A stretch of 64,000 nt of DNA from Bradyrhizobium arachidis (GCF_024758505.1 NZ_CP077970.1:8060001-8124000), one strand, 5' to 3'. Positions 25,171 to 33,993 are shown, numbered from the stretch's first letter. Numbers and translations are program-made. The notes: generated by a model from the sequence alone, not told the origin.

Positions 25171-26691
25171 ATGACAAGCCTGGCACCGGCTGACGCGACC
25201 GAGATCCAGCCTGCGACGACATCATCCCTGCCGTTCAAGCTCGCGATCGTGCTGGCGCTCGCAGCGCTCGCCGACTTCCTGTTCTACAACGCATGGATCG
25301 GGCTGTCGCTCGCCGTCTTTGCCATTGCGGTTGCCGGCGGATCGTGGCTCGCCAACCGCACGACGCTCGATCGGCGGAGCACATTGGTCGGTGCAATCGT
25401 TCTGCTTGTCGGCCTCGTGCCCGCCATCGAGGAGGTCAATACCGTCTCGATTCTGTTCGTCATCATGGCGCTTGCACTCGGGCTTCTGCTCGCGACCAAT
25501 CCGGATACGACCACGCTCGGCGACGGAGCACGCGCGCTGCGCAACCTGTTCCTGTTCGGACCGTTCAGGTTCTTCCTCGAGGTGCTGCAAATCTTCAGCC
25601 TGTCGTCGTTCACGCGGGGTATCGCCGCCTGGTTCCTGCCGGCGGTACTCAGCATCGTCTTCATCGCGCTGTTTGCGGCGGCTAACCCGCTGATCGAGCA
25701 GTGGGTCACGCTGCTCAATCCAAAGCTCATCCTCGACTATGTCAGCGTGGGGCGGATCCTGTTCTGGGCGATGATGCTGGCGCTGATCTGGCCGTTCATT
25801 CACGTCCGCTGGCGCAAGCGCCGCGCCAAAGCGGTCGCCGAAGCCGCGGAGCAGGAGCCTGCCGTCGCGGCCCGCGCCGAGTTCCTGGGCGCGCCGACGA
25901 TTTTGCGCTCGCTGATCCTGTTCAATGTCCTGTTCGCCGCGCAGTCGGTGCTCGATGCGCTCTATCTCTGGGGCCATGCAGCACTGCCGGCCGGCGTCAG
26001 CTATGCGACCTACGCCCATCGCGGCGCCTATCCGCTGATCGTGACCGCGCTGCTCGCCGCCGCCTTCGTTCTGGTGGCGATGCGCCCGGGCGGGCCGGCC
26101 GAGAAGTCGCCGGTGATCCGTCTATTGGTCTACATCTGGGTCGGACAGAACGTGCTGCTGGTCGCCTCCTCGATCCTGCGCCTCGATATCTACGTGGCGA
26201 TCTATCTCCTGACCTATTGGCGGATTGCCGCCTTCATCTGGATGGGACTGGTGGCGTTGGGGCTGGTCCTGATCGTCGCACGCATCATGCTGGAACGCTC
26301 GAACGAATGGCTCGTCGGCGCTAATCTGATCGCGCTCACGAGCGTGCTCTACATGGCTTCGCTGGTGAACTTCGATGCCATCATCGCCGACTATAATGTG
26401 ACCCACAGCCGCGAAATGTCGGGCAAAGGCGTGCAGATCGACGTTAACTATCTCTCGCAACTCGGGCCGCAGGCCTTGCCGGCGATCGAAAAGGTGATGC
26501 AGCTTCGTCCCAACGAAGCCTGCCTTGTCGGCCGCCGCGATCGGCTATTAGAACGTCAGCGGCTGGACATGGCGTCCTGGCGGACCTGGGGTTTTCGGAG
26601 CTGGCGCCTGCAACGCAGGCTCGACGCCCAGGCCAAGGACCCGGCCAAGGACCCGGCCAAGGACCTGGCGAAGAGCCCGGCAGCCGGCTGA
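25171..26691 (+). CDS. DUF4173-type polytopic membrane protein
   Basis: The 506-residue protein has about twelve hydrophobic segments and matches the DUF4173 (formerly grouped with DUF4153) pattern, including NLFLFGPFRFFLEVLQIFSL and YAHRGAYPLIVTALLAAAFV. The C-terminus carries a low-complexity tail of three PAKD/LAKD units. The family function is unknown. AAAGG lies nine bases before the ATG, and the frame upstream is a shadow of the GH3 promoter region. A response-regulator gene follows 14 bases later, so this protein is probably co-transcribed with a two-component system and may sense, or be controlled by, it. Confidence 0.8.
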   Translation: MTSLAPADATEIQPATTSSLPFKLAIVLALAALADFLFYNAWIGLSLAVFAIAVAGGSWLANRTTLDRRSTLVGAIVLLVGLVPAIEEVNTVSILFVIMALALGLLLATNPDTTTLGDGARALRNLFLFGPFRFFLEVLQIFSLSSFTRGIAAWFLPAVLSIVFIALFAAANPLIEQWVTLLNPKLILDYVSVGRILFWAMMLALIWPFIHVRWRKRRAKAVAEAAEQEPAVAARAEFLGAPTILRSLILFNVLFAAQSVLDALYLWGHAALPAGVSYATYAHRGAYPLIVTALLAAAFVLVAMRPGGPAEKSPVIRLLVYIWVGQNVLLVASSILRLDIYVAIYLLTYWRIAAFIWMGLVALGLVLIVARIMLERSNEWLVGANLIALTSVLYMASLVNFDAIIADYNVTHSREMSGKGVQIDVNYLSQLGPQALPAIEKVMQLRPNEACLVGRRDRLLERQRLDMASWRTWGFRSWRLQRRLDAQAKDPAKDPAKDLAKSPAAG

Positions 26692-26705
26692 AGGCGGAGA
26701 GACTA

Positions 26706-27407
26706 TTGGCGCATCGCATTCTCATTGTCGACGACGAAGGCCATATCCGCGAAGTCATCCGCGTCGCGCTCAGGAAGGCCGGCATGGACGTGATCGAGGC
26801 GCGCGACGGCAAGGAGGCATTGAGCCGCTTTGCCGCCGACAAGCCCGACCTGATCGTGCTCGACATCGGCATGCCCGAGTTCGACGGACTCGATGTCTGC
26901 CGCGAAGTGCGCAAGACGTCCGACGTGCCGATCCTGTTCCTCTCCGCGCGCGACGAGGAGATCGACCGCGTGCTCGGGCTCGAGATCGGCGGCGACGACT
27001 ATGTAACAAAGCCCTTCAGTCCCCGAGAGCTGGTGGCCCGGGTCAACGTCATCCTGCGCCGGCTCACTCCGCGCAACGGCGAGGCCAAGGCTGCCTCCGT
27101 GCTGGCGCAAGGCGGCCTCTCGATCGACCCCGAGCAGCACGTGGCGTCGTTCGCGGGCACGGCGCTGAAGCTGACCGCGATCGAGTTCGGGATTCTGCGC
27201 GCGTTCCTGACGCGGCCGACCTCCGTCTTCAATCGCGAGCAGTTGATGCGGGCGGCGTATCAGCTCAATATCCAGGTCTCCGACCGCACCATCGACAGCC
27301 ACATCCGCAACATCCGCGCAAAGCTTGCGGCGCAGAACTGCGACAATGTGATCGAGACCATTCACGGCGTCGGCTTCAAGCTTGGCCGCTGCGAGAAAGA
27401 GGCATGA
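26706..27407 (+). CDS. OmpR-family response regulator
   Basis: The 233-residue protein has a receiver domain with acidic D9-D10, the phospho-acceptor D53 in LIVLDIGMPEFDG, T/S79-80 region and K102 in TKPF, then a C-terminal winged-helix domain ending in NVIETIHGVGFKLG. The start is TTG (26706-26708) behind GGAGAG. The overall look resembles CreB-type regulators. It overlaps the histidine-kinase gene by four bases (ATGA), so the pair is coupled. The operon starts with the DUF4173 membrane gene. Target genes are not visible; none of the neighbours carries an obvious direct-repeat binding site. Confidence 0.9.
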   Translation: MAHRILIVDDEGHIREVIRVALRKAGMDVIEARDGKEALSRFAADKPDLIVLDIGMPEFDGLDVCREVRKTSDVPILFLSARDEEIDRVLGLEIGGDDYVTKPFSPRELVARVNVILRRLTPRNGEAKAASVLAQGGLSIDPEQHVASFAGTALKLTAIEFGILRAFLTRPTSVFNREQLMRAAYQLNIQVSDRTIDSHIRNIRAKLAAQNCDNVIETIHGVGFKLGRCEKEA

Positions 27408-28990
27408 GCCGCGCGCCCGACAAGTGGCGGCCGTCGCTCGGGTTCGTCATCTTCACGGTGCTGGCGACGGTCGCCGTGCTGCCGCTGGTCGGGCTGTTCT
27501 TTTTCCGCCTCTACGACAACCAGCTGATCCGCCAGACCCAGGCCGAGCTGATCGCGCAGAGTCGCGTCGTCGCCACGGTCTATGCCCAGGAGGTCGAGAA
27601 GCGGCTCGGCAGCGGCATCGAGCTGGGCGCCGAGGTGCCCTCAGGCGTGCTACCCGACCCTGGCGACCAGTTCACGCCGATCCGCCCTGCCCTCGATCTC
27701 GCCGGCAACGATCTGTTGCGGCGGCGCCCCGATGCGCTGCCGACCAACCGGCCGGCGGATCCGGCCTATGTGGAGATTGGCGCAAAGCTGACGCCGATCA
27801 TCCGCGAGACCCAGAAGGTGACGCTGGCAGGGTTTCGCATCCTCGATCCGCAGGGCGTGGTGATCGCAGGCCGCGCCGAGGTCGGGCAATCGCTCGCCCA
27901 TATCGAAGAGGTCTCCGACGCGCTGCACGGGCAATACCGTGCCACGCTGCGCAACCGCGTGCCGGACAAGGCGGTGCCGCCGATCTACTCCATCAGCCGC
28001 GGCGTCGGCGTGCACGTGTTCTCGGCGATGCCGGTGATCGTCAACAACCGCGTCGCCGGCGTGATCTACACAACGCGCACGCCGCGCAACATATTTGATC
28101 ATCTCTATCAGGAACGCGGCAAGTTCATCCTGGCCGGCCTCGCCGTGATCCTCGGCACCATCGCGATCGGTCTCGTCTTCTCCCGCACCATCACGCTGCC
28201 GATGCGCGAATTGATCGAGCGCGCCGCCAGGATCGGCCGCGGCGACCGCGAGGCGTTCAAGCCGCTCCGGCACTACGGCACAAGCGAATTCGCCCAGCTT
28301 TCGCACAGCTTCCTCGGCATGGCCGAGCAGCTCGCACGCCGCTCCGACTACATCGCGACGTTCTCGGCGCACCTGACCCATGAGCTGAAATCGCCGCTGA
28401 CCTCGATCAAGGGCGCGGCCGAGCTGTTGCAGGATTCGCTTCAGGACAAGCCGGGCGGCCTGACACCTGCCGAGCAAAAGACCTTCGTCGCCAACATCCT
28501 CAGCGATGCGGCGCGGCTGGAGGCGATGGCACAGCGATTGCGCGAGCTGGCGCGGGCGGAAAGCCTGCCGCAGAACGAGCGCACCGAGCTGGCTCCCGTG
28601 ATCGGCGATCTCAAGACGCGCTTCCCGGCCGGTCATATCGAAGCCACCGGCAGCCTCGACCGTCCGATCGGCATGTCAGGCGAGAAGGCGCTGATCGTGC
28701 TTTCGCATCTCGCCGACAATGCGATGCGGCATCGCGCCAAGACGATCCGGCTCGAGGCGGTCGACGAGCGCACGAGCCTGCGGCTGACCGTGCGCAATGA
28801 CGGCGATCCGATCTCGCCACCCAATCGGGACAGGATCTTCGATGCGTTCTTCACCACACGTCGCGACGCGGGCGGTACCGGGATGGGGCTGGCGATTGTG
28901 CGGGCGGTGATGGCGAGCCATGGCGGCTCGATCAGGCTCTTGCCGACCGAAGTCGGCGCGGCCTTCGAGCTTCAGTTTCCCATCGCGTAG
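27404..28990 (+). CDS. Sensor histidine kinase (CreC-like)
   Basis: The 528-residue protein has a transmembrane segment at about residues 13-34, a periplasmic sensor region of about 205 residues, a second segment near 241-259 and a HAMP-like linker. The dimerisation helix has H326 in ATFSAHLTHELKSPLTS, followed by the N-box around N439 (HLADNAMRH), G1 at about 465 (NDGDPI) and G2 GGTGMGLAIV at 490-499. It would phosphorylate the regulator encoded just upstream. The sensor part starts with a long region that resembles CreC. The signal is unknown, but the attached membrane protein gene suggests a membrane-related cue. Confidence 0.9.
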   Translation: MSRAPDKWRPSLGFVIFTVLATVAVLPLVGLFFFRLYDNQLIRQTQAELIAQSRVVATVYAQEVEKRLGSGIELGAEVPSGVLPDPGDQFTPIRPALDLAGNDLLRRRPDALPTNRPADPAYVEIGAKLTPIIRETQKVTLAGFRILDPQGVVIAGRAEVGQSLAHIEEVSDALHGQYRATLRNRVPDKAVPPIYSISRGVGVHVFSAMPVIVNNRVAGVIYTTRTPRNIFDHLYQERGKFILAGLAVILGTIAIGLVFSRTITLPMRELIERAARIGRGDREAFKPLRHYGTSEFAQLSHSFLGMAEQLARRSDYIATFSAHLTHELKSPLTSIKGAAELLQDSLQDKPGGLTPAEQKTFVANILSDAARLEAMAQRLRELARAESLPQNERTELAPVIGDLKTRFPAGHIEATGSLDRPIGMSGEKALIVLSHLADNAMRHRAKTIRLEAVDERTSLRLTVRNDGDPISPPNRDRIFDAFFTTRRDAGGTGMGLAIVRAVMASHGGSIRLLPTEVGAAFELQFPIA

Positions 28991-28994
28991 GGTC

Positions 28995-29141
28995 TCAAAT
29001 CGCAAAGACCCAGGCGGCGACGATGGCCCCGAGGGTGACGAGGCCAGCGATGGTCCAGCCTGCGGCATATTCCAGTTCGGGATGGCCGGTGGCCCGCATG
29101 ATCTCGCGGGGGTCGGCCGTGTGTCTCCAGTGCTGTGACAT
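28995..29141 (-). CDS. Small single-pass membrane protein (48 aa)
   Basis: The 48-residue frame begins with MSQHWRHTADPREIMRATG and ends with a hydrophobic helix (WTIAGLVTLGAIVAAWVFAI). GAGG lies six bases before the ATG (29139-29141). It is convergent with the kinase gene, four bases past its stop. The short length and N-in/C-in membrane layout mark it as a small membrane protein; no family was recognised. Confidence 0.5.
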   Translation of the reverse strand: MSQHWRHTADPREIMRATGHPELEYAAGWTIAGLVTLGAIVAAWVFAI

Positions 29142-29311
29142 GGCAGCCTCGCACACTGTTCGTCTTGGATATAAGTCGCGCCAGCCGGCTTTAGGTTCCT
29201 TCACGGACGCGAGAGGACGACGGAGCACATGCGTCCGAGGTTCTGACAGGATTGCTTTCCTACGGCCGGTTGCGTGCTAGAGTTGCGCGCCATCCACGGC
29301 AGGAGGGAAGC

Positions 29312-29701
29312 ATGGCGGACAACAAGGCCAAGCAGGGCGGAGCGGATCGCGCCCTGATCGCACTCACCGAGAAATACGAGGTCGCCTACTGGTCCAAGAA
29401 GTTCAAGGTGACGCCGGCCAAGCTGAAATACGCGGTCAAGAAAGTCGGCCACTCCGCCAAGAAGGTGGAAGCCTATATCAAGGAACAGAAGCACCGCGCC
29501 TCCGACAAGGCCCGGATCGCGCTCAGCGAGCCCTATGAAGTCCGCTACTGGTCGAAGAAGTTCAAGATCACCCCGGCGAAGCTGAGGGCGGCCGTGGCGG
29601 CGGCCGGCCACTCCTCGAAGAAGGTCGCGGCCTATCTGACGGCGAGCAAGAAGAAGGCGAAGAAAGCCACCAAGAAGACTGCCAAGAAGAAGGCCGCCTG
29701 A
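29312..29701 (+). CDS. Tandem DUF3606 protein with a lysine-rich tail
   Basis: The 129-residue protein has two copies of a DUF3606 unit, at about residues 14-57 and 68-110. Each contains Y-E-V-x-Y-W-S-K-K-F-K-V/I-T-P-A-K-L and later GHSxKKVxAYL. The final 18 residues are almost all Lys, Ala and Thr, like the tail of histone H1. DUF3606 proteins are normally single-unit and of unknown function; the tail suggests binding to DNA or another polyanion. AGGAGG lies five bases before the ATG. Convergent on neither side; the secreted protein gene follows by 43 bases on the same strand. Confidence 0.8.
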   Translation: MADNKAKQGGADRALIALTEKYEVAYWSKKFKVTPAKLKYAVKKVGHSAKKVEAYIKEQKHRASDKARIALSEPYEVRYWSKKFKITPAKLRAAVAAAGHSSKKVAAYLTASKKKAKKATKKTAKKKAA

Positions 29702-29744
29702 GCGGCCATGTCACGACAGCGCGGCGCCAGACCGGAGGCAAAGC

Positions 29745-30227
29745 ATGAGATCGGGCAGATTGATCCTCGCACTGGCGCTCGCGTTCGGCGGCGGCGCCAG
29801 CGCCCACGCCGCCTCGGGCTCGACCTCAGGTTCGACGGCGCTGGCATTGGCCGGCGTGGTCGCCACGAAGTCACCGCTGCTGACCTCGGCCGAGAAGAAG
29901 GCGATGGCCATGCTGTTCGCCGCCAACAGCGATATTCCCTACAATAAGCCGATCCTGGTGACGGCGGACCGCATCGTCTGCCGTACCAGCAATGTCGACA
30001 TCACCGTCCGCTCCTGCGAGCTCACCTTCGGCAAGAAGGTCAAGACCGTGAACGGATCGACCGCCAACGAGGTCTTTGCCACCGAAGCCCTTGCCGGCGT
30101 TCCACCCGACGGCGCCGCGGGGTCGACCTTCGAAAGTCTGTCCAAGCTCAGCTGCACGATCGATCCCAACGCAATCAGGCAGAAGGACGGGTCGGGCGCC
30201 AATTGCACGTTCGAGACCGGGAACTAG
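29745..30227 (+). CDS. Secreted protein of unknown function
   Basis: The 160-residue protein starts with a signal peptide (MRSGRLILALALAFGGGASAHA) and then a mostly polar domain with four cysteines (CRTSN, RSCELTF, LSCTID, ANCTF) that could form two disulfides in the periplasm. GGAGG lies six bases before the ATG. Family not recognised. It follows the DUF3606 gene by 43 bases and may share its transcript. Confidence 0.7.
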   Translation: MRSGRLILALALAFGGGASAHAASGSTSGSTALALAGVVATKSPLLTSAEKKAMAMLFAANSDIPYNKPILVTADRIVCRTSNVDITVRSCELTFGKKVKTVNGSTANEVFATEALAGVPPDGAAGSTFESLSKLSCTIDPNAIRQKDGSGANCTFETGN

Positions 30228-30348
30228 GCAGAGCGTTTTGCACCGATCCCGGGCGCCGTCAAATCGCCCAAGACGAACGCGTAAGATAAGGCGACAGGAC
30301 GAACCGGCATGGCATGCTGATGCTTGCCGCACGGGCGGCGTCACAACA

Positions 30349-31278
30349 ATGAAAAACTTTTCTGCAATTGCCCCTCTTCTGATCGCAACAGCGGCCTCTG
30401 CGCATGGGCCGCTTCCCGCGCCCCAGCACCTCCCGTCCGATCTGGTGCGGGCGGGCCTCACCGAGGACGCCACCTCCGCCGGCGGCACCGCGCGGCTCTG
30501 CGAGCAGGTGTCGTTCGCGCGCGGCCTGCGTTACGGCGAGAGCGAGGCCAACGTGCTCGACGTCGCGACCAGCGAGACCAAGGCGACCGTGCCGCGGCCG
30601 ATCCTGTTCTTCGTGGCCGGCGATACGTTCACCGGCGACAGCGCCGCACCCGACCTCGTCCATGACCTGCAGGACCAGGCGATGTGCTTCGCCGCGCGCA
30701 ACGGCATGGTCGGCGTGCGTGTGAACTATCGGCTGGCGCCGTCGGCGCAGTGGCCGTCAGGCGCGAGGGACGTCGCGGCTGCACTGTCCTGGGTCCATCA
30801 AAACGCAGATCTCTTCAATGGCGACACCCGCGAGATCGTCGCGGTCGGCTATGCGGCCGGCGCCTTCCATGTCGCGAGCCTGCTCGCCCATCCCGAGCTG
30901 CAAAGCCCCGACACCGACGTTGCCGGCATCGTGCTGGTGTCCGGGATCTATCGGGCGGATAAGGACGCAAGCGACAGCGAGAAGGCGTATTTCGGGACAG
31001 ACACCAGTGAATATGACAAGCGCTCGGTGTTTCCCGGTATCCTCAGGGTCGACGATCCGATTCTCTTGGCCTGGGCCGCGGCCGACCCCGCGGGCCTGGT
31101 GGCACAAGGCGAGGCGCTGAAGAAGGAGCTCTGCGCCAGCGGCCATTGTCCGCGCACCACGATCCTGCACAACCGCGACGGGCTCGCCTCGGTCTTCGGG
31201 CTCGACGGCTCCGCCGACAGTCTTGCCGAGCCGACGCTTCAACTCGTGCGGCAATTGGAAGCGCGCGGTTTGCCGTGA
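30349..31278 (+). CDS. Alpha/beta-hydrolase homologue lacking the catalytic serine (predicted pseudo-enzyme)
   Basis: The 309-residue protein has a signal-like N-terminus (MKNFSAIAPLLIATAASAHG) and the layout of the carboxylesterase/kynurenine formamidase-like hydrolases, with GVRVNYRLAPSAQWPSG and LSWVHQNADLFNGD near positions 121-155. The nucleophile elbow, normally G-x-S-x-G, reads GYAAG at 167-171, so the serine is Ala169 (codon GCG). The oxyanion HGG motif is replaced by FFVAGDTF, and no His motif is found at the C-terminus (HNRDGLASV). The enzyme is therefore predicted to be inactive and perhaps a binding protein. Downstream of the secreted gene, separated by 121 bases. Confidence 0.7.
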   Translation: MKNFSAIAPLLIATAASAHGPLPAPQHLPSDLVRAGLTEDATSAGGTARLCEQVSFARGLRYGESEANVLDVATSETKATVPRPILFFVAGDTFTGDSAAPDLVHDLQDQAMCFAARNGMVGVRVNYRLAPSAQWPSGARDVAAALSWVHQNADLFNGDTREIVAVGYAAGAFHVASLLAHPELQSPDTDVAGIVLVSGIYRADKDASDSEKAYFGTDTSEYDKRSVFPGILRVDDPILLAWAAADPAGLVAQGEALKKELCASGHCPRTTILHNRDGLASVFGLDGSADSLAEPTLQLVRQLEARGLP

Positions 31279-31321
31279 ACGCGCGACGAGTCAGCACAAC
31301 TGCCGCAAGGGATGCGGTCCC

Positions 31322-31335
31322 TTGACCTATATCAA
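31322..31335. promoter_or_regulatory. FNR/FixK-type box before an orphan binding-protein gene
   Basis: TTGACCTATATCAA matches the TTGAY-N4-RTCAA consensus exactly and forms an inverted repeat. Its centre lies about 63 bases before the start codon of the binding-protein gene at 31392, a distance that allows activation at a start site near -41.5. It suggests low-oxygen control; no transcript data are available. Confidence 0.6.
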
Positions 31336-31391
31336 GCGGCGCGCTCGCCGCTGACGACGACTCCGGATGAGGCCAAACATCGGGGTGGACC

Positions 31392-32615
31392 ATGACCGTC
31401 AACAGCCGTCTGCTGATCGCCTTTGCCGTCGCGCTGACGTCGCTCGGCGCCATGTCCTCGCAACGCGCCGAGCAGGCCGAAAACGTGACGGAAATCCGCA
31501 TCGGCAACATCATGCCGTATTCGGGGCCGCTGGCGGAATTCGGCGCCATTGGACAGGCCGAGGCCGCCTATTTCGACATGATCAACGATCGCGGCGGGAT
31601 CAACGGCCGCAAGATCCGCTTCATCACCCGCGACGACAATTCCGACCCCGCCAACGCGCTGGAGCAGACCCGCAAGCTCGTCGAGCAGGACGACGTGCTG
31701 CTGATGTTCGGATCGTTCGGCACGCCCGGCAATCTCGCCACGCGCTGGTACTTGAACGAGAAGAAGATCCCGCAGCTCCTCGTCGCCTCGGGCGACGAGG
31801 AGCTGAGCCAGGCCAAGGCGTTTCCCTGGACCATGGGATGGCAGCCGCCGTTCCGGTCGGAGGGGCGCATCTACGCTAACTACATCCAGGCCTATTACCC
31901 GCATCGCAAGATCGTGGTGCTCTGGCAGAATGACCAGTTCGGGCGCATACTCTACAAGGGCATCCAGGAAGGTCTTGGCGATCTGAACCGCCTCGTGCTC
32001 GTCGACATCGCCTTCGACATCTCCGATGAGCATCTCGACGGGCACGTCTCGATCCTCAAGCGCGCGGGCGCCGACATCTTTGTCTTTCTCGGCGTGCCGT
32101 CGACGGCGGCCAAGGTGATCAAGCTGGCGGCGTCGCTCAAATGGCACCCGGTCTTCATCGTGAACGATGCCTCCGCCTCGATCGCGAATGCGATGGCGCC
32201 GGCCGGATTGGAGAATTCGGCCGGCGTGATCTCGGCGGCCTTTCTGAAGGACCCGAGCGATCCTGCATGGAAAGACGATCCTGCCATGAAGGACTGGTTC
32301 GCCTTCATGGACAAGTACCATCATGTCGAAAGCACGAACAATAGCGCCGCGCTCTATGGCTACGCCGCAGCCGAGGCGTTGACGCAGGTGCTGAAGCAAT
32401 GCGGCGACGACCTGTCGCGTGACAACATCATGCGCCAGGCGGCCTCGCTCAGGGACCACCAGCCCTCCGTTGCGCTGCCGGGGATCAGGATGAACACTTC
32501 GCCGGACCGCTATCTGCCGATCAAGCAAATGCGGCTTGTCCAGTTCGATGGCCGCTCCTGGCAGCCATTCGGCGAGGTCATCGAAACCGCCTTCTCTGAG
32601 GTGAAGCGAAAATGA
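31392..32615 (+). CDS. Periplasmic leucine/branched-chain-type substrate-binding protein (orphan)
   Basis: The 407-residue protein has a signal-like N-terminus (LLIAFAVALTSLGAMSS) and then a type I periplasmic binding fold: IRIGNIMPYSGPLAEFGAIG, INGRKIRFITRDDNSDPA, FGSFGTPGNLA and the hinge-region GADIFVFLGVPS. These are the usual family 5/6 features, whose ligands include branched-chain amino acids, amides and aromatic acids. No permease or ATPase gene lies near, so it is an orphan that must share another transporter or act as a receptor. A FixK-type box precedes it. Start at ATG 31392 without a strong Shine-Dalgarno; the next gene begins 195 bases on. Confidence 0.85.
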   Translation: MTVNSRLLIAFAVALTSLGAMSSQRAEQAENVTEIRIGNIMPYSGPLAEFGAIGQAEAAYFDMINDRGGINGRKIRFITRDDNSDPANALEQTRKLVEQDDVLLMFGSFGTPGNLATRWYLNEKKIPQLLVASGDEELSQAKAFPWTMGWQPPFRSEGRIYANYIQAYYPHRKIVVLWQNDQFGRILYKGIQEGLGDLNRLVLVDIAFDISDEHLDGHVSILKRAGADIFVFLGVPSTAAKVIKLAASLKWHPVFIVNDASASIANAMAPAGLENSAGVISAAFLKDPSDPAWKDDPAMKDWFAFMDKYHHVESTNNSAALYGYAAAEALTQVLKQCGDDLSRDNIMRQAASLRDHQPSVALPGIRMNTSPDRYLPIKQMRLVQFDGRSWQPFGEVIETAFSEVKRK

Positions 32616-32810
32616 CCGCGCCTGACGCCGTCTATTGACGTCGCAAACGCTCGCGCCGCTCCAACGCGCGACCGGACAAGGGCGCTCAACCGTGACGGTA
32701 TGCAACCCCTGACTACGGCGGTGCGAGGTCTGAGGCTGTTTGCCTTGGCACGATGACCGTCTAACATCTGCACCGACCTGCATCCGATCCGTTTCACCTG
32801 GGAGCGAGCC

Positions 32811-33902
32811 ATGCCCGAAGCCCTCCGCATCACCCGTTTCGTCGCGCGCGCCGTGATCGTCCCGATGAACCTGCCGTTGGAAACCTCGACCGGCGCTGTC
32901 GCGAAAGCGCCGCTGGTGCTGATCGACTGCGAAACCGATCAGGGCGTGCGCGGCCATGCCTATCTGTTCTCGATCACGCCCGCAGCGCTCAAGCCGCTGA
33001 CGAGCATGGTGAGCGAGATGGCCGAGATGATCGCGGGCGACGAGCTGTTGCCGTTCGAGATCGAGCGCAAGCTGAGCCAGCGTTTCACGCTGCTTGGACT
33101 TGCCGGCTTGCAGCGGCTGGCGCAATCCGGCATCGACATGGCGGCGTGGGATGCGCTGGCACGTGCCCGCGGCCTTCCGCTCGCGCGCCTGCTCGGCGGC
33201 GCGCCAAAACCGGTGCGCGCCTACAATTCAAAGGGTCTCGGCATCATGCCGGCCGGCGCCGCCGTGGAGGAGGCGCAAAAACTGCTCGCCGAAGGCTTTC
33301 ACGCCGCCAAGATCCGCGTCGGCCGCAACGATGCGCGCGAAGATCTCAACGTCGTCCGCGCGGTGCGAAAAGCCGTCGGCGACGAGGTGACGCTGATGTG
33401 CGACTACAACCAGGCGCTCTCGGTGACGGACGCGATCCACCGCGGCCGGATGCTCGACGATGAAGGCCTGCTCTGGATCGAGGAGCCGATCCGCCATGAC
33501 GACTACCCCGGGAACGCGCGCATCGCGGCCGAGCTCCGCACGCCGATCCAGATCGGTGAGAATTTTGACAGCGCCTTCTCGATGCAATCGGCGCTGTCAG
33601 CAAAATCGTGCGACTTCGTGATGCCCGACGTGCAGCGCATCGGCGGCGTCACCGGCTGGCTGCGCGCCGCGGCGCTCGCCCATGCCGCCGGCATCGAGAT
33701 GTCGACGCATCTGTTCTCGGAGGTCAGCGCGCACCTACTCTGCGTGACGCCGACCGCGCATTGGCTCGAATATGTCGATTGGGCCGATGCGGTGCTGGCC
33801 AAGCGGCTCGCCATCAAGGACGGCTTTGCCCTGCCGAGCGAAGAACCCGGCAACGGCATCGCATGGGACGAGACGGCGGTGAAGAAATATATGGTCGGGT
33901 GA
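32811..33902 (+). CDS. Enolase-superfamily racemase, mandelate-racemase-like, with K-x-R instead of K-x-K
   Basis: The 363-residue protein aligns with Pseudomonas mandelate racemase almost without gaps. With a constant offset of three, the metal ligands are D198, E224 and E250, D273 and H300 form the R-specific dyad, and E320 is the electrophilic carboxylate. The S-specific motif Lys-x-Lys (164/166 in the reference) reads K167-I-R169, so the base lysine is replaced by arginine. The reaction may be 1,1-proton transfer on a 2-hydroxy acid or a dehydration. GGGAG lies nine bases before the ATG. A benzoylformate-decarboxylase-like gene and an aldehyde dehydrogenase gene are also in this window but far away. 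Confidence 0.85.
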   Translation: MPEALRITRFVARAVIVPMNLPLETSTGAVAKAPLVLIDCETDQGVRGHAYLFSITPAALKPLTSMVSEMAEMIAGDELLPFEIERKLSQRFTLLGLAGLQRLAQSGIDMAAWDALARARGLPLARLLGGAPKPVRAYNSKGLGIMPAGAAVEEAQKLLAEGFHAAKIRVGRNDAREDLNVVRAVRKAVGDEVTLMCDYNQALSVTDAIHRGRMLDDEGLLWIEEPIRHDDYPGNARIAAELRTPIQIGENFDSAFSMQSALSAKSCDFVMPDVQRIGGVTGWLRAAALAHAAGIEMSTHLFSEVSAHLLCVTPTAHWLEYVDWADAVLAKRLAIKDGFALPSEEPGNGIAWDETAVKKYMVG

Positions 33903-33993
33903 TCTAACTTGGCGTTGGCGCCCGCGCCAGATCATTTGATCTGCCACGGCAGGGGCAGTGTGCTAGGCTGGTTGCTCCGACAAGGGAGATCGC

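Noticed and set aside
31332..33125. A 597-codon minus-strand frame across the substrate-binding protein and racemase genes.
   Set aside because: It is antisense to two conserved families and has no motif.
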